Shown here: piece after piece, positions 8,407 to 16,867 of the stretch | Numbering within the stretch: position 1 is the first letter of the stretch | Layout of the letters: each line of letters begins with the position of its first letter | Assembly: GCF_018398335.1 (NCBI RefSeq) | Contig: NZ_JAHBRX010000001.1 | Span: 1,922,001 to 1,986,000 of the forward strand | Length of the DNA stretch: 64,000 nt | Direction of reading: 5' to 3' | Origin: Chelatococcus sp. HY11 | GTDB lineage: Bacteria > Pseudomonadota > Alphaproteobacteria > Rhizobiales > Beijerinckiaceae | Translations under genes and position numbers: made by a program | The notes under the pieces: model-generated | Told to the model about the DNA's origin: nothing | What the model saw: the letters and a program-made list of their open reading frames with translations, nothing else | Database searches by the model: none

Positions 8407-10406
8407 CACGCCTACCTCGCTCTCTCAATCGCCCGCTGACCCGCCGCGCCTTCGCGAAGGCTGGCCTCGGCGCCGCGAGCCTCGCGCTTCTCGCGCGGGG
8501 CGCCGAGGCACAGTCGGCCCTGGGTCCCTCCACCATGCCGTTGCCCAGCCATTGGGTGGAAACACCGTTCTTTCAGAAAATGGTGGACGCTGGCAAGCTG
8601 CCGCCCATCGCCGAACGCGTGCCGAAGCAGCCGCTTGTCGCTGATCTCAAGGCGCGGGGCCGCGAGATCGGGAAGCAAGGCGGCGAGGTCATCACGCTCG
8701 CCGCGCGGGCGCGCGACCTGCGTTATTTCTCGGCAATCGCCTACAACCGCCTGGTCGGCTACGACGAAAAACTGGTTCTGCGTCCAGATATCCTCGAGTC
8801 CGTCGATAATCAGGATGATCGCGTCATCACGCTGCACCTGCGGCGTGGTCACCGGTGGTCGGATGGACATCCCTTCACCGCCGAGGATTTCCGCTACTGG
8901 TGGGAAGACGCAGCGCTCAACAAGGCGCTCTTCCCGGCCGGCCCCCCGATTTTCATGATGATCGATGGCCAGTTGCCGACGTTCACGGTCATCGATGAAG
9001 TCACGGTACGCTACGAATGGCCGAGGTCCAATCCGCGCTTCCTGCCAACGCTGGCGTTGCCGCGCGATCCGATGATCTACCGGCCCGCGCACTATATGAA
9101 GCAGTTCCATACGAAATATTCCGATGGAGAAGCGCTCGCCCAGGCGGCAGCACGCGCCAAGCTGAAGTCCTGGGCGGCGCTGCACAACCGCATGGACGAC
9201 ATGTTCGAGAATTCGAACCCGGATATTCCGACGCTTGGGCCCTGGAAGATCATGAACGCGAGCCCGGCGACGCGTTTCGTTTTCGAGCGAAACCCCTACT
9301 ACCATCGGGTCGATGAAGCGGGTCAGCAACTCCCCTACACGGACAAGGTCATCGTCGATATCGCCTCAGCCGGCCTGTTCCCCGCCAAGGCCAATGCGGG
9401 TGAGGTGGATTTCCTGGCACGCGGCCTGTCCATGCCGGACATTCCCGTACTGAAGGAAGGCGAGAAGGCCCAGGGCTACCGCACGCTGCTCTGGCCGATC
9501 GCCCGCGGCTCGCAGGTCGCGCTCTATCCCAATCTCACGGTGGCCGACCCGGTCTGGCGCAAGCTCAATCGCGATGTGCGTTTCCGCCGGGCGTTGTCGC
9601 TCGGCATCGATCGCCACACGATCAACAACGCCATCTTCTTCGGGCTGGGCCAGGAGGGCAACAATACGGTCCGTGAGGGTTCGGCGATGTTCGAGCCGGA
9701 TTTCCGCACGCGCTATGGCATCTACGACCCCGAAGCCGCCAATGCCCTGCTGGACGAGATCGGCCTCACCGAGCGTCGCGGCGACGGCACACGCCTGCTG
9801 TCCGACGGGCGGCCGGTCGAAATCGTCGTCGAGGTCGACGGCGAGGGCGGCATGACCGTCGATACCCTTCAGCTCCTCGTCGAGTTCTGGCGCGAGATCG
9901 GCGTGGGCCTGTTCATCAAGCCACAGGACATCAACGTGCTGCGCAACCGGGCCTATGCCGGGTTGCCGGTCATGGTGGCGGGTTTTGGCATCGACAACGC
10001 CATTCCAACCGCCGAAATGCTGCCGTCGGAGCTCGCGCCGATCTTCCAGGACAATTTCGCCTGGCCGAAATGGGGCCAGTATATCGAGACCAAGGGCAAG
10101 AACGGCGAGGCTTGCGACGTCAAGGAAGCAAAACGCCTGCTCGAGCTCTATGAAAGCTGGCTCAGCACGGCCGACGAAGGCGAGCAGGCGAAGATCTGGA
10201 AGGAAATGCTGTCGAACCACGCTGATCAGCAATGGTCAATCGGCACCGTGGCAGATGCGCTGCAGCCCATCATCTTGCGTGAGGGACTGAAGAACTTTCC
10301 CACGAAAGCCGTGTACAGCTGGGATCCGACATCGCTTGTCGGCATCTATCGGGTTGATGAGATGTATTGGGACAAGGCGGAACGTCGGGTGGCGCAGGCA
10401 CTATGA
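8403..10406 (+). CDS. Extracellular solute-binding protein family 5, Tat-exported
   Basis: A 667-residue periplasmic peptide-binding-type protein. The N-terminus has a twin-arginine signal, TRRAFAKAGLGAASLALLA, ending near AEA. The body shows the SBP_bac_5 hallmark HLRRGHRWSDGHPFTAEDFRYWWED (residues about 140-165 in the protein, split here only for reference) and the later FRRALSLGIDRHTIN. At over 600 residues it belongs to the long subgroup associated with YejA-like and DUF-type oligopeptide systems. ATGA overlaps join it to the ATPase before and the permease after. The ligand is not identifiable; peptides, oligosaccharides and nickel-type ligands are all known for the family. Confidence 0.9.
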   Translation: MTRLPRSLNRPLTRRAFAKAGLGAASLALLARGAEAQSALGPSTMPLPSHWVETPFFQKMVDAGKLPPIAERVPKQPLVADLKARGREIGKQGGEVITLAARARDLRYFSAIAYNRLVGYDEKLVLRPDILESVDNQDDRVITLHLRRGHRWSDGHPFTAEDFRYWWEDAALNKALFPAGPPIFMMIDGQLPTFTVIDEVTVRYEWPRSNPRFLPTLALPRDPMIYRPAHYMKQFHTKYSDGEALAQAAARAKLKSWAALHNRMDDMFENSNPDIPTLGPWKIMNASPATRFVFERNPYYHRVDEAGQQLPYTDKVIVDIASAGLFPAKANAGEVDFLARGLSMPDIPVLKEGEKAQGYRTLLWPIARGSQVALYPNLTVADPVWRKLNRDVRFRRALSLGIDRHTINNAIFFGLGQEGNNTVREGSAMFEPDFRTRYGIYDPEAANALLDEIGLTERRGDGTRLLSDGRPVEIVVEVDGEGGMTVDTLQLLVEFWREIGVGLFIKPQDINVLRNRAYAGLPVMVAGFGIDNAIPTAEMLPSELAPIFQDNFAWPKWGQYIETKGKNGEACDVKEAKRLLELYESWLSTADEGEQAKIWKEMLSNHADQQWSIGTVADALQPIILREGLKNFPTKAVYSWDPTSLVGIYRVDEMYWDKAERRVAQAL

Positions 10407-11419
10407 TCGGTTTTCTTGCGAAGCGTTTCGCCACGATGGTGGGGACGCTGCTGCTCATCAGCGCGTTGACCTTTTTCATCATCAAACTGCCCCCTGGGGA
10501 TTTCCTGTCCAACCAGATCGCGGAGCTGCGCTCACAGGGCGATGCGGGCGCGGCGGCACGCGCCGACTTCCTCATCAAGCAATACGGCCTCGACCGGCCG
10601 GTCTGGGAACAGTACCTCGTCTGGATCGGCGTGATGCCGGGCAGCAATGGCTACTCGGGATTGCTGCAAGGTGACTGGGGATGGTCATTCGAATATGACA
10701 AGCCGGTCAATCAGGTTGTCGGCGACGCGTTGTGGCTAACACTGCTGCTTAATCTGGCAACAGTTGCTTTTGTTCATATCGTCGCGATTCCCATCGCGAT
10801 CTATTCGGCGCGACGACAATATTCCATTGGTGACTATGCTTTCACCTTGCTCGGCTATATTGGCCTCGCAATGCCGAGTTTTCTGCTCGCACTTATCATG
10901 CTCTATTACATGAACCGGTGGTTCGGCATATCCATCGGCGGGCTCTATGACTCGCGTTACGCCAACGAGCCCTGGACTGTGGACAAGGTCAAGTCGCTTC
11001 TCCAGCACCTCATCGTGCCGACGCTGGTCATCGGGCTGTCCGGAACCGCGGCGATGATCCGGCGCATGCGCGCCAACCTGCTCGACGAGCTCAGCAAGCA
11101 ATATTACGTCACCGCCAAGGCCAAGGGCCTGCCACCGACCAAAGCCCTGCTGAAATATCCCTTCCGTATGGCGCTCAACCCCTTCGTGTCCGATATCGGC
11201 AACCTCCTGCCCCATCTTGTGTCCGGCTCGGTTCTCGTGTCGCTGGTCATGAGCCTGCCGACCGTCGGCCCCATCCTGCTCGCCGCGCTCAAATCGCAGG
11301 ACCAGTTTCTCGCCGGCTTCATTCTCATGTTCGTCGCCGTGCTGACGGTCGTCGGCATGCTCATTTCGGATCTGTTGCTGGCGTGGCTCGATCCGCGTAT
11401 CCGCCTCGGGCAACGATAA
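10403..11419 (+). CDS. ABC transporter permease, DppB/YejB type
   Basis: A 338-residue inner-membrane permease. The ATG at 10403 overlaps the preceding TGA and gives the typical N-terminus MIGFLAKRFATMVGTLLLIS; an upstream in-frame start at 10367 would lie inside the previous gene and is less likely. Six or so hydrophobic segments follow, with the BPD_transp_1 EAA-type loop around RRMRANLLDELSKQYYVTAKAKGLP, which contacts the ATPase. The ending WLDPRIRLGQR is standard for DppB homologues. It forms the translocation pore with the next gene product. Confidence 0.92.
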   Translation: MIGFLAKRFATMVGTLLLISALTFFIIKLPPGDFLSNQIAELRSQGDAGAAARADFLIKQYGLDRPVWEQYLVWIGVMPGSNGYSGLLQGDWGWSFEYDKPVNQVVGDALWLTLLLNLATVAFVHIVAIPIAIYSARRQYSIGDYAFTLLGYIGLAMPSFLLALIMLYYMNRWFGISIGGLYDSRYANEPWTVDKVKSLLQHLIVPTLVIGLSGTAAMIRRMRANLLDELSKQYYVTAKAKGLPPTKALLKYPFRMALNPFVSDIGNLLPHLVSGSVLVSLVMSLPTVGPILLAALKSQDQFLAGFILMFVAVLTVVGMLISDLLLAWLDPRIRLGQR

Positions 11420-11458
11420 CATGCAGGCCACAATGATTTGCGCGCCGCGAGGTGAACC

Positions 11459-12634
11459 ATGACGATGACCCGTGATGCAGGGGCAAGCGCGACAGCGCAT
11501 TTCGTCGACAAGGCGCCTTTCGACCCTGGCCTCACCGATCCCGGCACGGGCGAGGATGAACGCTTCTATCAGGCCTCTTCGCTGAAGCTGATCTGGTGGA
11601 AGTTCAAGCGCCATCGGCTCGCGGTCGCTTCGGCGCTCCTGCTTCTCTTCTTCTATCTCAGCATTCCGTTCGTGGAGCTGATCGCGCCTTATGGGCAGAA
11701 CCAGCGCAACGGCAACTTCCTCTACGCGCCGCCGCAAGGCGTCCACCTCTTCCACGAGGGTCGCTTTGTCGGTCCTCACGTCTACCCTTATTCCTTCACG
11801 TTCAATCTCGACACCTTCACCCGCGATTATGTCGTTGACCGCACGAAGCCGCAGCCGATCCGCTTCTTCTGCCAGGGCGAGCGCTACAATTTCTGGGGTC
11901 TGTTCGAAGCGCGCGCGCATCTGATCTGCCCGCCGGAGGGCGGCACGTTCTTCCTGCTCGGCACGGACAGACTGGGACGCGATATCTTCTCGCGCATCAT
12001 CTATGGCGGGCGCATCTCGCTGACGGTCGGCATTGTCGGTATCGCCGTGTCCTTCGCGCTCGGCCTGTTTTTTGGCGGCATCGCCGGCTATCTCGGCGGA
12101 TGGGTCGACAATGTCGTGCAGCGGATGATCGAGATCCTGCGGTCGCTGCCGGAGCTACCGCTCTGGCTCGCCCTGTCGGCCGCCCTGCCCGCCAACTGGA
12201 GCCCCCTGCTCGTTTTCTTCGGAATTACCATCATCCTGGGATTGCTCGACTGGCCTGGGCTGGCCCGAGCGGTGCGTTCCAAGCTGCTGGCTCTGCGTGA
12301 GGAAGAGTATGTGCGCGCGGCCGTGCTGATGGGCGCCTCACGGCGACGCATCATCGCGCGCCATCTCATTCCGAATTTCATGAGCCATCTGATCGCGTCC
12401 GCTACCCTGTCGATCCCTTCGATGATTCTGGGTGAGACGGCCCTGTCGTTCCTTGGCCTCGGCCTGCGACCACCGATCACGAGCTGGGGCGTTCTGCTCA
12501 ACGAGGCGCAGAACCTCGCGGCCGTCAATCTTCAACCCTGGCTGCTGTGGCCGATCCTGCCTGTGGTTCTGGTCGTTCTTGCCTTCAACTTCATGGGCGA
12601 CGGGCTCCGCGACGCTGCCGACCCCTATCATTGA
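11459..12634 (+). CDS. ABC transporter permease, DppC/YejE type
   Basis: A 391-residue inner-membrane permease. After a cytoplasmic N-terminus and a first membrane helix (residues about 56-75) comes a long periplasmic insert of about 100 residues, then GTDRLGRDIFSRIIYGGRIS, the conserved entry to the BPD_transp_1 domain. The EAA loop is LREEEYVRAAVLMGASRRR, and the end FMGDGLRDAADPYH is diagnostic of DppC/OppC. The long insert and the order ATPase-SBP-permease-permease fit the YejABEF-like branch. A hairpin 23 bases after the stop ends the operon. Confidence 0.92.
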   Translation: MTMTRDAGASATAHFVDKAPFDPGLTDPGTGEDERFYQASSLKLIWWKFKRHRLAVASALLLLFFYLSIPFVELIAPYGQNQRNGNFLYAPPQGVHLFHEGRFVGPHVYPYSFTFNLDTFTRDYVVDRTKPQPIRFFCQGERYNFWGLFEARAHLICPPEGGTFFLLGTDRLGRDIFSRIIYGGRISLTVGIVGIAVSFALGLFFGGIAGYLGGWVDNVVQRMIEILRSLPELPLWLALSAALPANWSPLLVFFGITIILGLLDWPGLARAVRSKLLALREEEYVRAAVLMGASRRRIIARHLIPNFMSHLIASATLSIPSMILGETALSFLGLGLRPPITSWGVLLNEAQNLAAVNLQPWLLWPILPVVLVVLAFNFMGDGLRDAADPYH

Positions 12635-12656
12635 GAGACAGGCACGCTGACAAGAA

Positions 12657-12679
12657 AAGCCCGCCGTTGAGGCGGGCTT
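12657..12679 (+). terminator. Hairpin terminator of the ABC importer operon
   Basis: A perfect 9-bp stem, AAGCCCGCC with GGCGGGCTT, around the loop GTTGA, 23 bases after the permease stop. The run of A before and the short T tract after would let it work in both directions. Confidence 0.75.
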
Positions 12680-12718
12680 GCAAGTTGTGACTGGAGATTA
12701 TTGATCGTCTTCGTATGA

Positions 12719-12747
12719 CAACAGCTCTGCCGAAATCAGAGCTGTTG
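12719..12747 (-). terminator. Hairpin downstream of the PRC-barrel gene
   Basis: A perfect 11-bp inverted repeat (CAACAGCTCTG and CAGAGCTGTTG) with a 7-base loop, 13 bases beyond the stop of the minus-strand PRC-barrel gene. It lacks a strong T run, so its role as terminator rather than mRNA stabiliser is inferred from position. Confidence 0.5.
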
Positions 12748-12759
12748 CGCGATCCTCGC

Positions 12760-13329
12760 TTAGCGAACCGGTGCGGCTGGCGCGCCGGGTGCCGCTGGAG
12801 GAGCCGCCGGGCTCGTCGATCCGGTGGTCATCGAATCCGAGTTATCATCCGCGCGCTTGAAGTCCGGCGCGTTCTGCAGATCGGCCTTGCTGACCTGCAT
12901 GGTGATCTTGGGTGTATTGGCCGCATTGCCATCCGGCGTCACTTGCAGCGCCGTCATGGGAACGGCGACGTTCTTCTGGCCTAGCCCCAGAAAACCGCCA
13001 ACCCCGACCACAACCCCTTCGACAGTCCCATTCTGCGCAATCAGCAGGTCGTTGATCTCGCCGATCGAGGCATCCTCGTTACCGACCACCGACGCGCCGA
13101 TCAGCTTGGAACCGAGCAATTGATTGTCGGTCTGCTGCGACATATAGGTCACCGCAGCACCGGGTGCAGCTGGCGAACCCATGGTCGGGTTCGGAGCCAT
13201 CGGCGCCGTTGCGGGCGGATTGCCACCCGGTGCCGTCGTGGAAGGGTTGGTGGCGTTCTGAGCAAGGACCGGCCCGGCAGCCACGGCTGCCAAGAGGGCA
13301 GTAGCAAGCGTTACGCGCTTCATCATCAT
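12760..13329 (-). CDS. Exported PRC-barrel domain protein
   Basis: A 189-residue protein from ATG 13329, chosen because GGAGAGG precedes it and because a signal peptide follows at once (MMMKRVTLATALLAAVAAG, cleaved after VLA). A Pro/Ala/Thr-rich linker leads to a PRC barrel (residues about 60-130: LLGSKLIGASVVGNEDASIGEINDLL), then another Pro/Ala tail. PRC barrels of this exported kind are widespread in rhizobia and of uncertain function, often linked to stress or envelope. It is transcribed away from the FUSC gene. Confidence 0.8.
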   Translation of the reverse strand: MMMKRVTLATALLAAVAAGPVLAQNATNPSTTAPGGNPPATAPMAPNPTMGSPAAPGAAVTYMSQQTDNQLLGSKLIGASVVGNEDASIGEINDLLIAQNGTVEGVVVGVGGFLGLGQKNVAVPMTALQVTPDGNAANTPKITMQVSKADLQNAPDFKRADDNSDSMTTGSTSPAAPPAAPGAPAAPVR

Positions 13330-13595
13330 TTTTTCCTCTCCTTCCTGAAAATTGGCAATCTTGCAAAGACAACGGCGAACATCATTGATGGTTCCATGCG
13401 ACTGATCACGGACTTGGAAAAAATCTACTCGCAAATTACAACCGCCCTGGCCTCTATGCCCGCTCACAAGCCCAAGATTGCAGAAACAATACTCAAGGCC
13501 TCGCTCTCGCTTGGCGCAAATCCGAAGCGTTGCTTTAAAATTGATGATCCCAAAAGGGTCTTACAGTTTTGACGCAGCCGAAGTAACGAAGAGGC

Positions 13596-14741
13596 ATGTT
13601 GGATGCGACACGCAGCAAACTCCGTTCGATCCCCTTCGAGGGGATGTCCGCTCTGCTGTGCATGCCCGCCCTCGTTGTCACCCTGGCTTATGGCGCTCTG
13701 AGCGGCGATGTCATCCACGCCAGCATCCTCACGGGCGGGGCTCTCGCCGTCGGCTTTGGCTCCGTGCATGCCTTCACGGACTATCGCTCGGCGCCCATGC
13801 TTCTGGCGGCGATCGGAATCGCCATTTCCACATTCGTCGGCTCGCTGGTCGGCAACCATGAGCTTCTCTTCATTCTGACAGCCGTCCTGTGGGCGGCGAC
13901 TTGCGCGATCTTCGCGACGATCGAATTCGGCGCGTGGTGGATCATCCTGCAGTGGTCGATCGCGCTGTTCGTGGCCGGATATTTCCCCGCTGATATGACA
14001 GGGGCCGCAGCTCGCGCCGGCCTTGCCTTCACGGGTGGGCTCCTGCAGTTCTGCCTCGTGCTGATAGGCTGGCGGATCAGCGGCGGGCCCCGGTCGTCCG
14101 GCGCGCATCACAGCATCAGGCGTATCCGCAAGAGCCTGCGGCTGGCGCGTCACGGCCGGCTACCCACCGTGCGTCACGCTGCCCGCGCCGGACTGTCAGT
14201 CGCCATCGCCCTTGGCGTCGTGCATTGGATGGACTTGCCCTATGGCTACTGGGCCGCGATGACGGCCTTCATCGTGCTGCGCCCGCAGCTGCGCGCCACG
14301 CGGACGCGCGGTTTCGAGAGGCTCATGGGCACGCTGGTGGGAGCTGGCCTTGCAACAATCATCAGCCTGATGCAGCTGTCCGACGCGATCATGCTCGTCC
14401 TCACCTTGGTGACGGCCTGGCTTGCCTATGGTCTCCAGCGCAGTCGCTACATCCTCTTCACCATCGCCATCACCGCGACCATCGTCTTCGTTTTGACGCT
14501 TGAGCACCAACCCGGACCGCTTTCCGCCCTCCATCGGCTGTTCGCCACCGCGCTCGGCGGCATCATCGCGCTGGTCATCGCCTTCATCACGAGCCCGAAG
14601 AACTGGCCAGCACCGTTGCGACGCTCTGTCAGCGCCCCATCCGGCTTCATCCGTGGAGCCCTCGCGCAAAGGGAGGTGGCTCTGCGGCGGCGCGCGACAA
14701 AAGCGCCACGCCTTTCCTCAACACGAGACGATGTCACCTGA
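13596..14741 (+). CDS. FUSC-family inner-membrane protein
   Basis: A 381-residue integral membrane protein with two blocks of hydrophobic helices (residues about 20-165 and 195-335) separated by a basic loop, the repeat architecture of fusaric-acid-resistance/aromatic-acid efflux proteins. The second block contains YGYWAAMTAFIVLRPQLRAT, a well-conserved FUSC_2 motif. The protein is shorter than AaeB-like pumps (about 650) and no membrane-fusion partner is adjacent, so an efflux role is family-based inference. ATG 13596 is assumed; the AAGAGG before it would suit TTG 13599 equally. Confidence 0.78.
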   Translation: MLDATRSKLRSIPFEGMSALLCMPALVVTLAYGALSGDVIHASILTGGALAVGFGSVHAFTDYRSAPMLLAAIGIAISTFVGSLVGNHELLFILTAVLWAATCAIFATIEFGAWWIILQWSIALFVAGYFPADMTGAAARAGLAFTGGLLQFCLVLIGWRISGGPRSSGAHHSIRRIRKSLRLARHGRLPTVRHAARAGLSVAIALGVVHWMDLPYGYWAAMTAFIVLRPQLRATRTRGFERLMGTLVGAGLATIISLMQLSDAIMLVLTLVTAWLAYGLQRSRYILFTIAITATIVFVLTLEHQPGPLSALHRLFATALGGIIALVIAFITSPKNWPAPLRRSVSAPSGFIRGALAQREVALRRRATKAPRLSSTRDDVT

Positions 14742-14966
14742 AATCAGGCCATTCCGCTTGACTTTTTGACCTGTTCGCACCAGTTCAATGGCGCCGGTGC
14801 GGGCGCTATGCCATCGGCAGCGTGAGTGACGACGCCAATCGTCGCCCGCCGACAGTCCGCACCTCACCGAACAGCCCAATCACGCGGGGCGTTCATGTCC
14901 CGCGCTCGCGACCTGCAGCCTCGACGGCTCGCAGTGTCGGCGTGTTGTTTTGGAAAGACCTATCGA

Positions 14967-16490
14967 TTGACGACGTTCAAAGACCTGGGCCTTGCCCAGC
15001 CCCTGCTCAAGGCCCTGGAAGGCGAAGGCTACCACACCCCCACCCCCATCCAGGCGCAGAGCATTCCCCATCTTCTCGAAGGCCATGATCTTCTCGGCAT
15101 CGCCCAGACCGGCACCGGCAAGACAGCGGCTTTCGCGCTGCCGATCCTGCACAAGCTCGCGGCCAACAAGCAGCCGCGCCGGCGCCATGCGTGCCGGGCG
15201 CTGGTGCTGAGCCCCACACGTGAACTCGCCAGCCAGATCGCGGATAGCTTCCGGACCTACGGCCGGCATCTCGGCCTCACGATCGCTGTCTGCTTCGGCG
15301 GTGTCGGCGTTCGCCCCCAGGCCATGCAGCTCGCGCAGGGCGTCGACGTGCTGGTCGCCACGCCCGGACGGCTGATCGACCATCTCGACGGCCGCGCGGT
15401 CAACCTCGCGAGCGTGGAGGTCTTTGTCCTCGACGAGGCCGACCAGATGCTCGACATGGGCTTCATCCACGCCATCCGCCGGATCCTTCCCGGCCTGCCC
15501 AAGGCCCGGCAGAACCTGTTCTTCTCGGCGACGATGCCGAAGGAGATCGGCGCGCTGGCGGCCGAGTTCCTGAAGGACCCCGTCAAGGTGTCGGTGACCC
15601 CGGTCGCGACCACGGCGGAACGTGTCGAGCAGCAAGTCATCTTCGTCGAGACAGCCCACAAGCGTAATCTCCTCGCCAGGACCCTGCGCGAGGTGGTCAA
15701 GGGCCGTACCCTCGTCTTCGCGCGCACCAAGCATGGCGCTGATCGCATCGTGCGGCATCTCGATCAGGACGGCGTCCGCTCCGCCGCTATCCACGGCAAC
15801 AAGAGCCAGGGGCAGCGCGAGAAGGCGCTGGCCGAGTTCCGCTCCGGCCGCACGCCGATCCTCGTCGCGACCGACATCGCCGCGCGCGGCATCGACGTCG
15901 ATGGGGTGACCCACGTCATCAATTTCGATCTGCCGAATGTTCCGGAATCCTATGTTCACCGCATTGGACGCACGGCCCGCGCCGGCGCCGAGGGTTCCGC
16001 GATATCGTTCTGTGATGCCGAGGAACGCGCTTATCTGCGTGATATCGAGAAGCTGACGCGCCAGAAGATTCCGGCGACGGACGGCCGCGCCGACCAGTCC
16101 ACGCCGCTGGAACTATTCTCCGCGAAGCCCCAGACCAAGCGCCAAGGCGGCAATGGCGGCAACAACGGTGGTCGTGGCCGCCCCCAACACGCCCACGGCG
16201 GCCATCACGGCGCCAATGGCGGAGGGCGCAACAGCCACAGCGGCGAGGGCCGGGGCGCCGAAAACCGCAATCACGCCAGCGGCGGCGCATCCCAGCCGCA
16301 TGGGCATGGTGATCGCCGGGGGCATAGCGCGGGTGGCCACGGCGCTGCCGGCGAGGCGAACCGGGGCAATGGCCATGGCGGCTTCGCCAACCGGTCCGGC
16401 GGTCGCGACGGAGCGCCGAACGGGGCACCTGGTGGCCGCCCACGCCGCCCGCGCTACAAGGGCCCCGCCTCGCGCAGCGCCCAGTCGTAG
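14967..16490 (+). CDS. rhlE: DEAD-box ATP-dependent RNA helicase, RhlE type
   Basis: A 507-residue helicase. TTG 14967 is preferred: it gives the family-typical MTTFKDLGLAQPLLKALEGE and has GGAAAG nine bases upstream; in-frame starts at 14826 and 14895 would add unusual sequence. Motifs in order: Q-motif TPTPIQAQSIP, motif I AQTGTGKTA, Ia PTRELASQ, II DEAD, III SAT, V ATDIAARGIDVD, VI HRIGRTARAG. The last about 100 residues are a Gly/Asn/His/Arg-rich low-complexity tail, usual for RNA binding or condensate formation. It unwinds RNA, probably in ribosome assembly or cold response. Confidence 0.92.
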   Translation: MTTFKDLGLAQPLLKALEGEGYHTPTPIQAQSIPHLLEGHDLLGIAQTGTGKTAAFALPILHKLAANKQPRRRHACRALVLSPTRELASQIADSFRTYGRHLGLTIAVCFGGVGVRPQAMQLAQGVDVLVATPGRLIDHLDGRAVNLASVEVFVLDEADQMLDMGFIHAIRRILPGLPKARQNLFFSATMPKEIGALAAEFLKDPVKVSVTPVATTAERVEQQVIFVETAHKRNLLARTLREVVKGRTLVFARTKHGADRIVRHLDQDGVRSAAIHGNKSQGQREKALAEFRSGRTPILVATDIAARGIDVDGVTHVINFDLPNVPESYVHRIGRTARAGAEGSAISFCDAEERAYLRDIEKLTRQKIPATDGRADQSTPLELFSAKPQTKRQGGNGGNNGGRGRPQHAHGGHHGANGGGRNSHSGEGRGAENRNHASGGASQPHGHGDRRGHSAGGHGAAGEANRGNGHGGFANRSGGRDGAPNGAPGGRPRRPRYKGPASRSAQS

Positions 16491-16552
16491 AGCACTCTCG
16501 ATCGATTGATGCGCTCCTCCCAAGGCGTCATCACATCAGTCGCGATAGGCCG

Positions 16553-16719
16553 ATCCCTCCCCTCAGGGGAGGGTGGCGCCGCAGGCGCCGGGTGGGGTTC
16601 CACCTGACTCTGCCCGACCGGAAGAAGGCGACGTGTGCTGGCCAGGGGAGCACGATCTCCTGCCGCGTGCCCCCACTCGACCTCGCTCGCAGGACGCACC
16701 TTCCCCGAGGGGAGGGATC
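16553..16719. repeat. Dispersed palindromic repeat, copy 1 (GATCCCTCCCC ends)
   Basis: About 167 bases bounded by terminal inverted repeats GATCCCTCCCC and GGGGAGGGATC. Just inside lies GGTGGCGCCGCAGGCGCCGG, itself a palindrome. A diverged second copy sits at 56166-56312 with the same order of blocks (GCCGCAGGCGCCGGGTG, GGCGAC-CGTG, GGGGAGGGATCAA). No transposase is encoded; it resembles non-autonomous intergenic repeats of Hyphomicrobiales. Confidence 0.75.
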
Positions 16720-16738
16720 AACGCGACGGCTCCCTCGT

Positions 16739-16825
16739 GTCATCCCCGGCCTTGTGCCGGGGATCCCGATCGTAAAGGCAGGGACCCCACTGATCGGGAT
16801 AGCCGGGACAAGCCCGGCCATGACG
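16739..16825. repeat. Second palindromic intergenic repeat (GTCATCCCCGGC type)
   Basis: Starts GTCATCCCCGGCCTTGTGCC and ends CAAGCCCGGCCATGAC, with an inner pair GATCCCGATCG / TGATCGGGAT. The outer and inner arms can fold back on each other. I recognise this CCCGGC/GGGACAAG type as a common multi-copy intergenic element in Rhizobiales genomes; only one copy is seen here. Confidence 0.6.
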
Positions 16826-16867
16826 GTAGAGTTTCACCGATTCAATCAGATCGGAATTGGCTTTGGA

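Larger units (their letters stand above)
16491..16867. other. Intergenic region built of two dispersed repeats
   Basis: Between convergent rhlE and the MocR gene there is no credible gene. The stretch is almost filled by two palindromic repeat elements, described separately, and ends in a short AT-richer tail. Confidence 0.6.
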
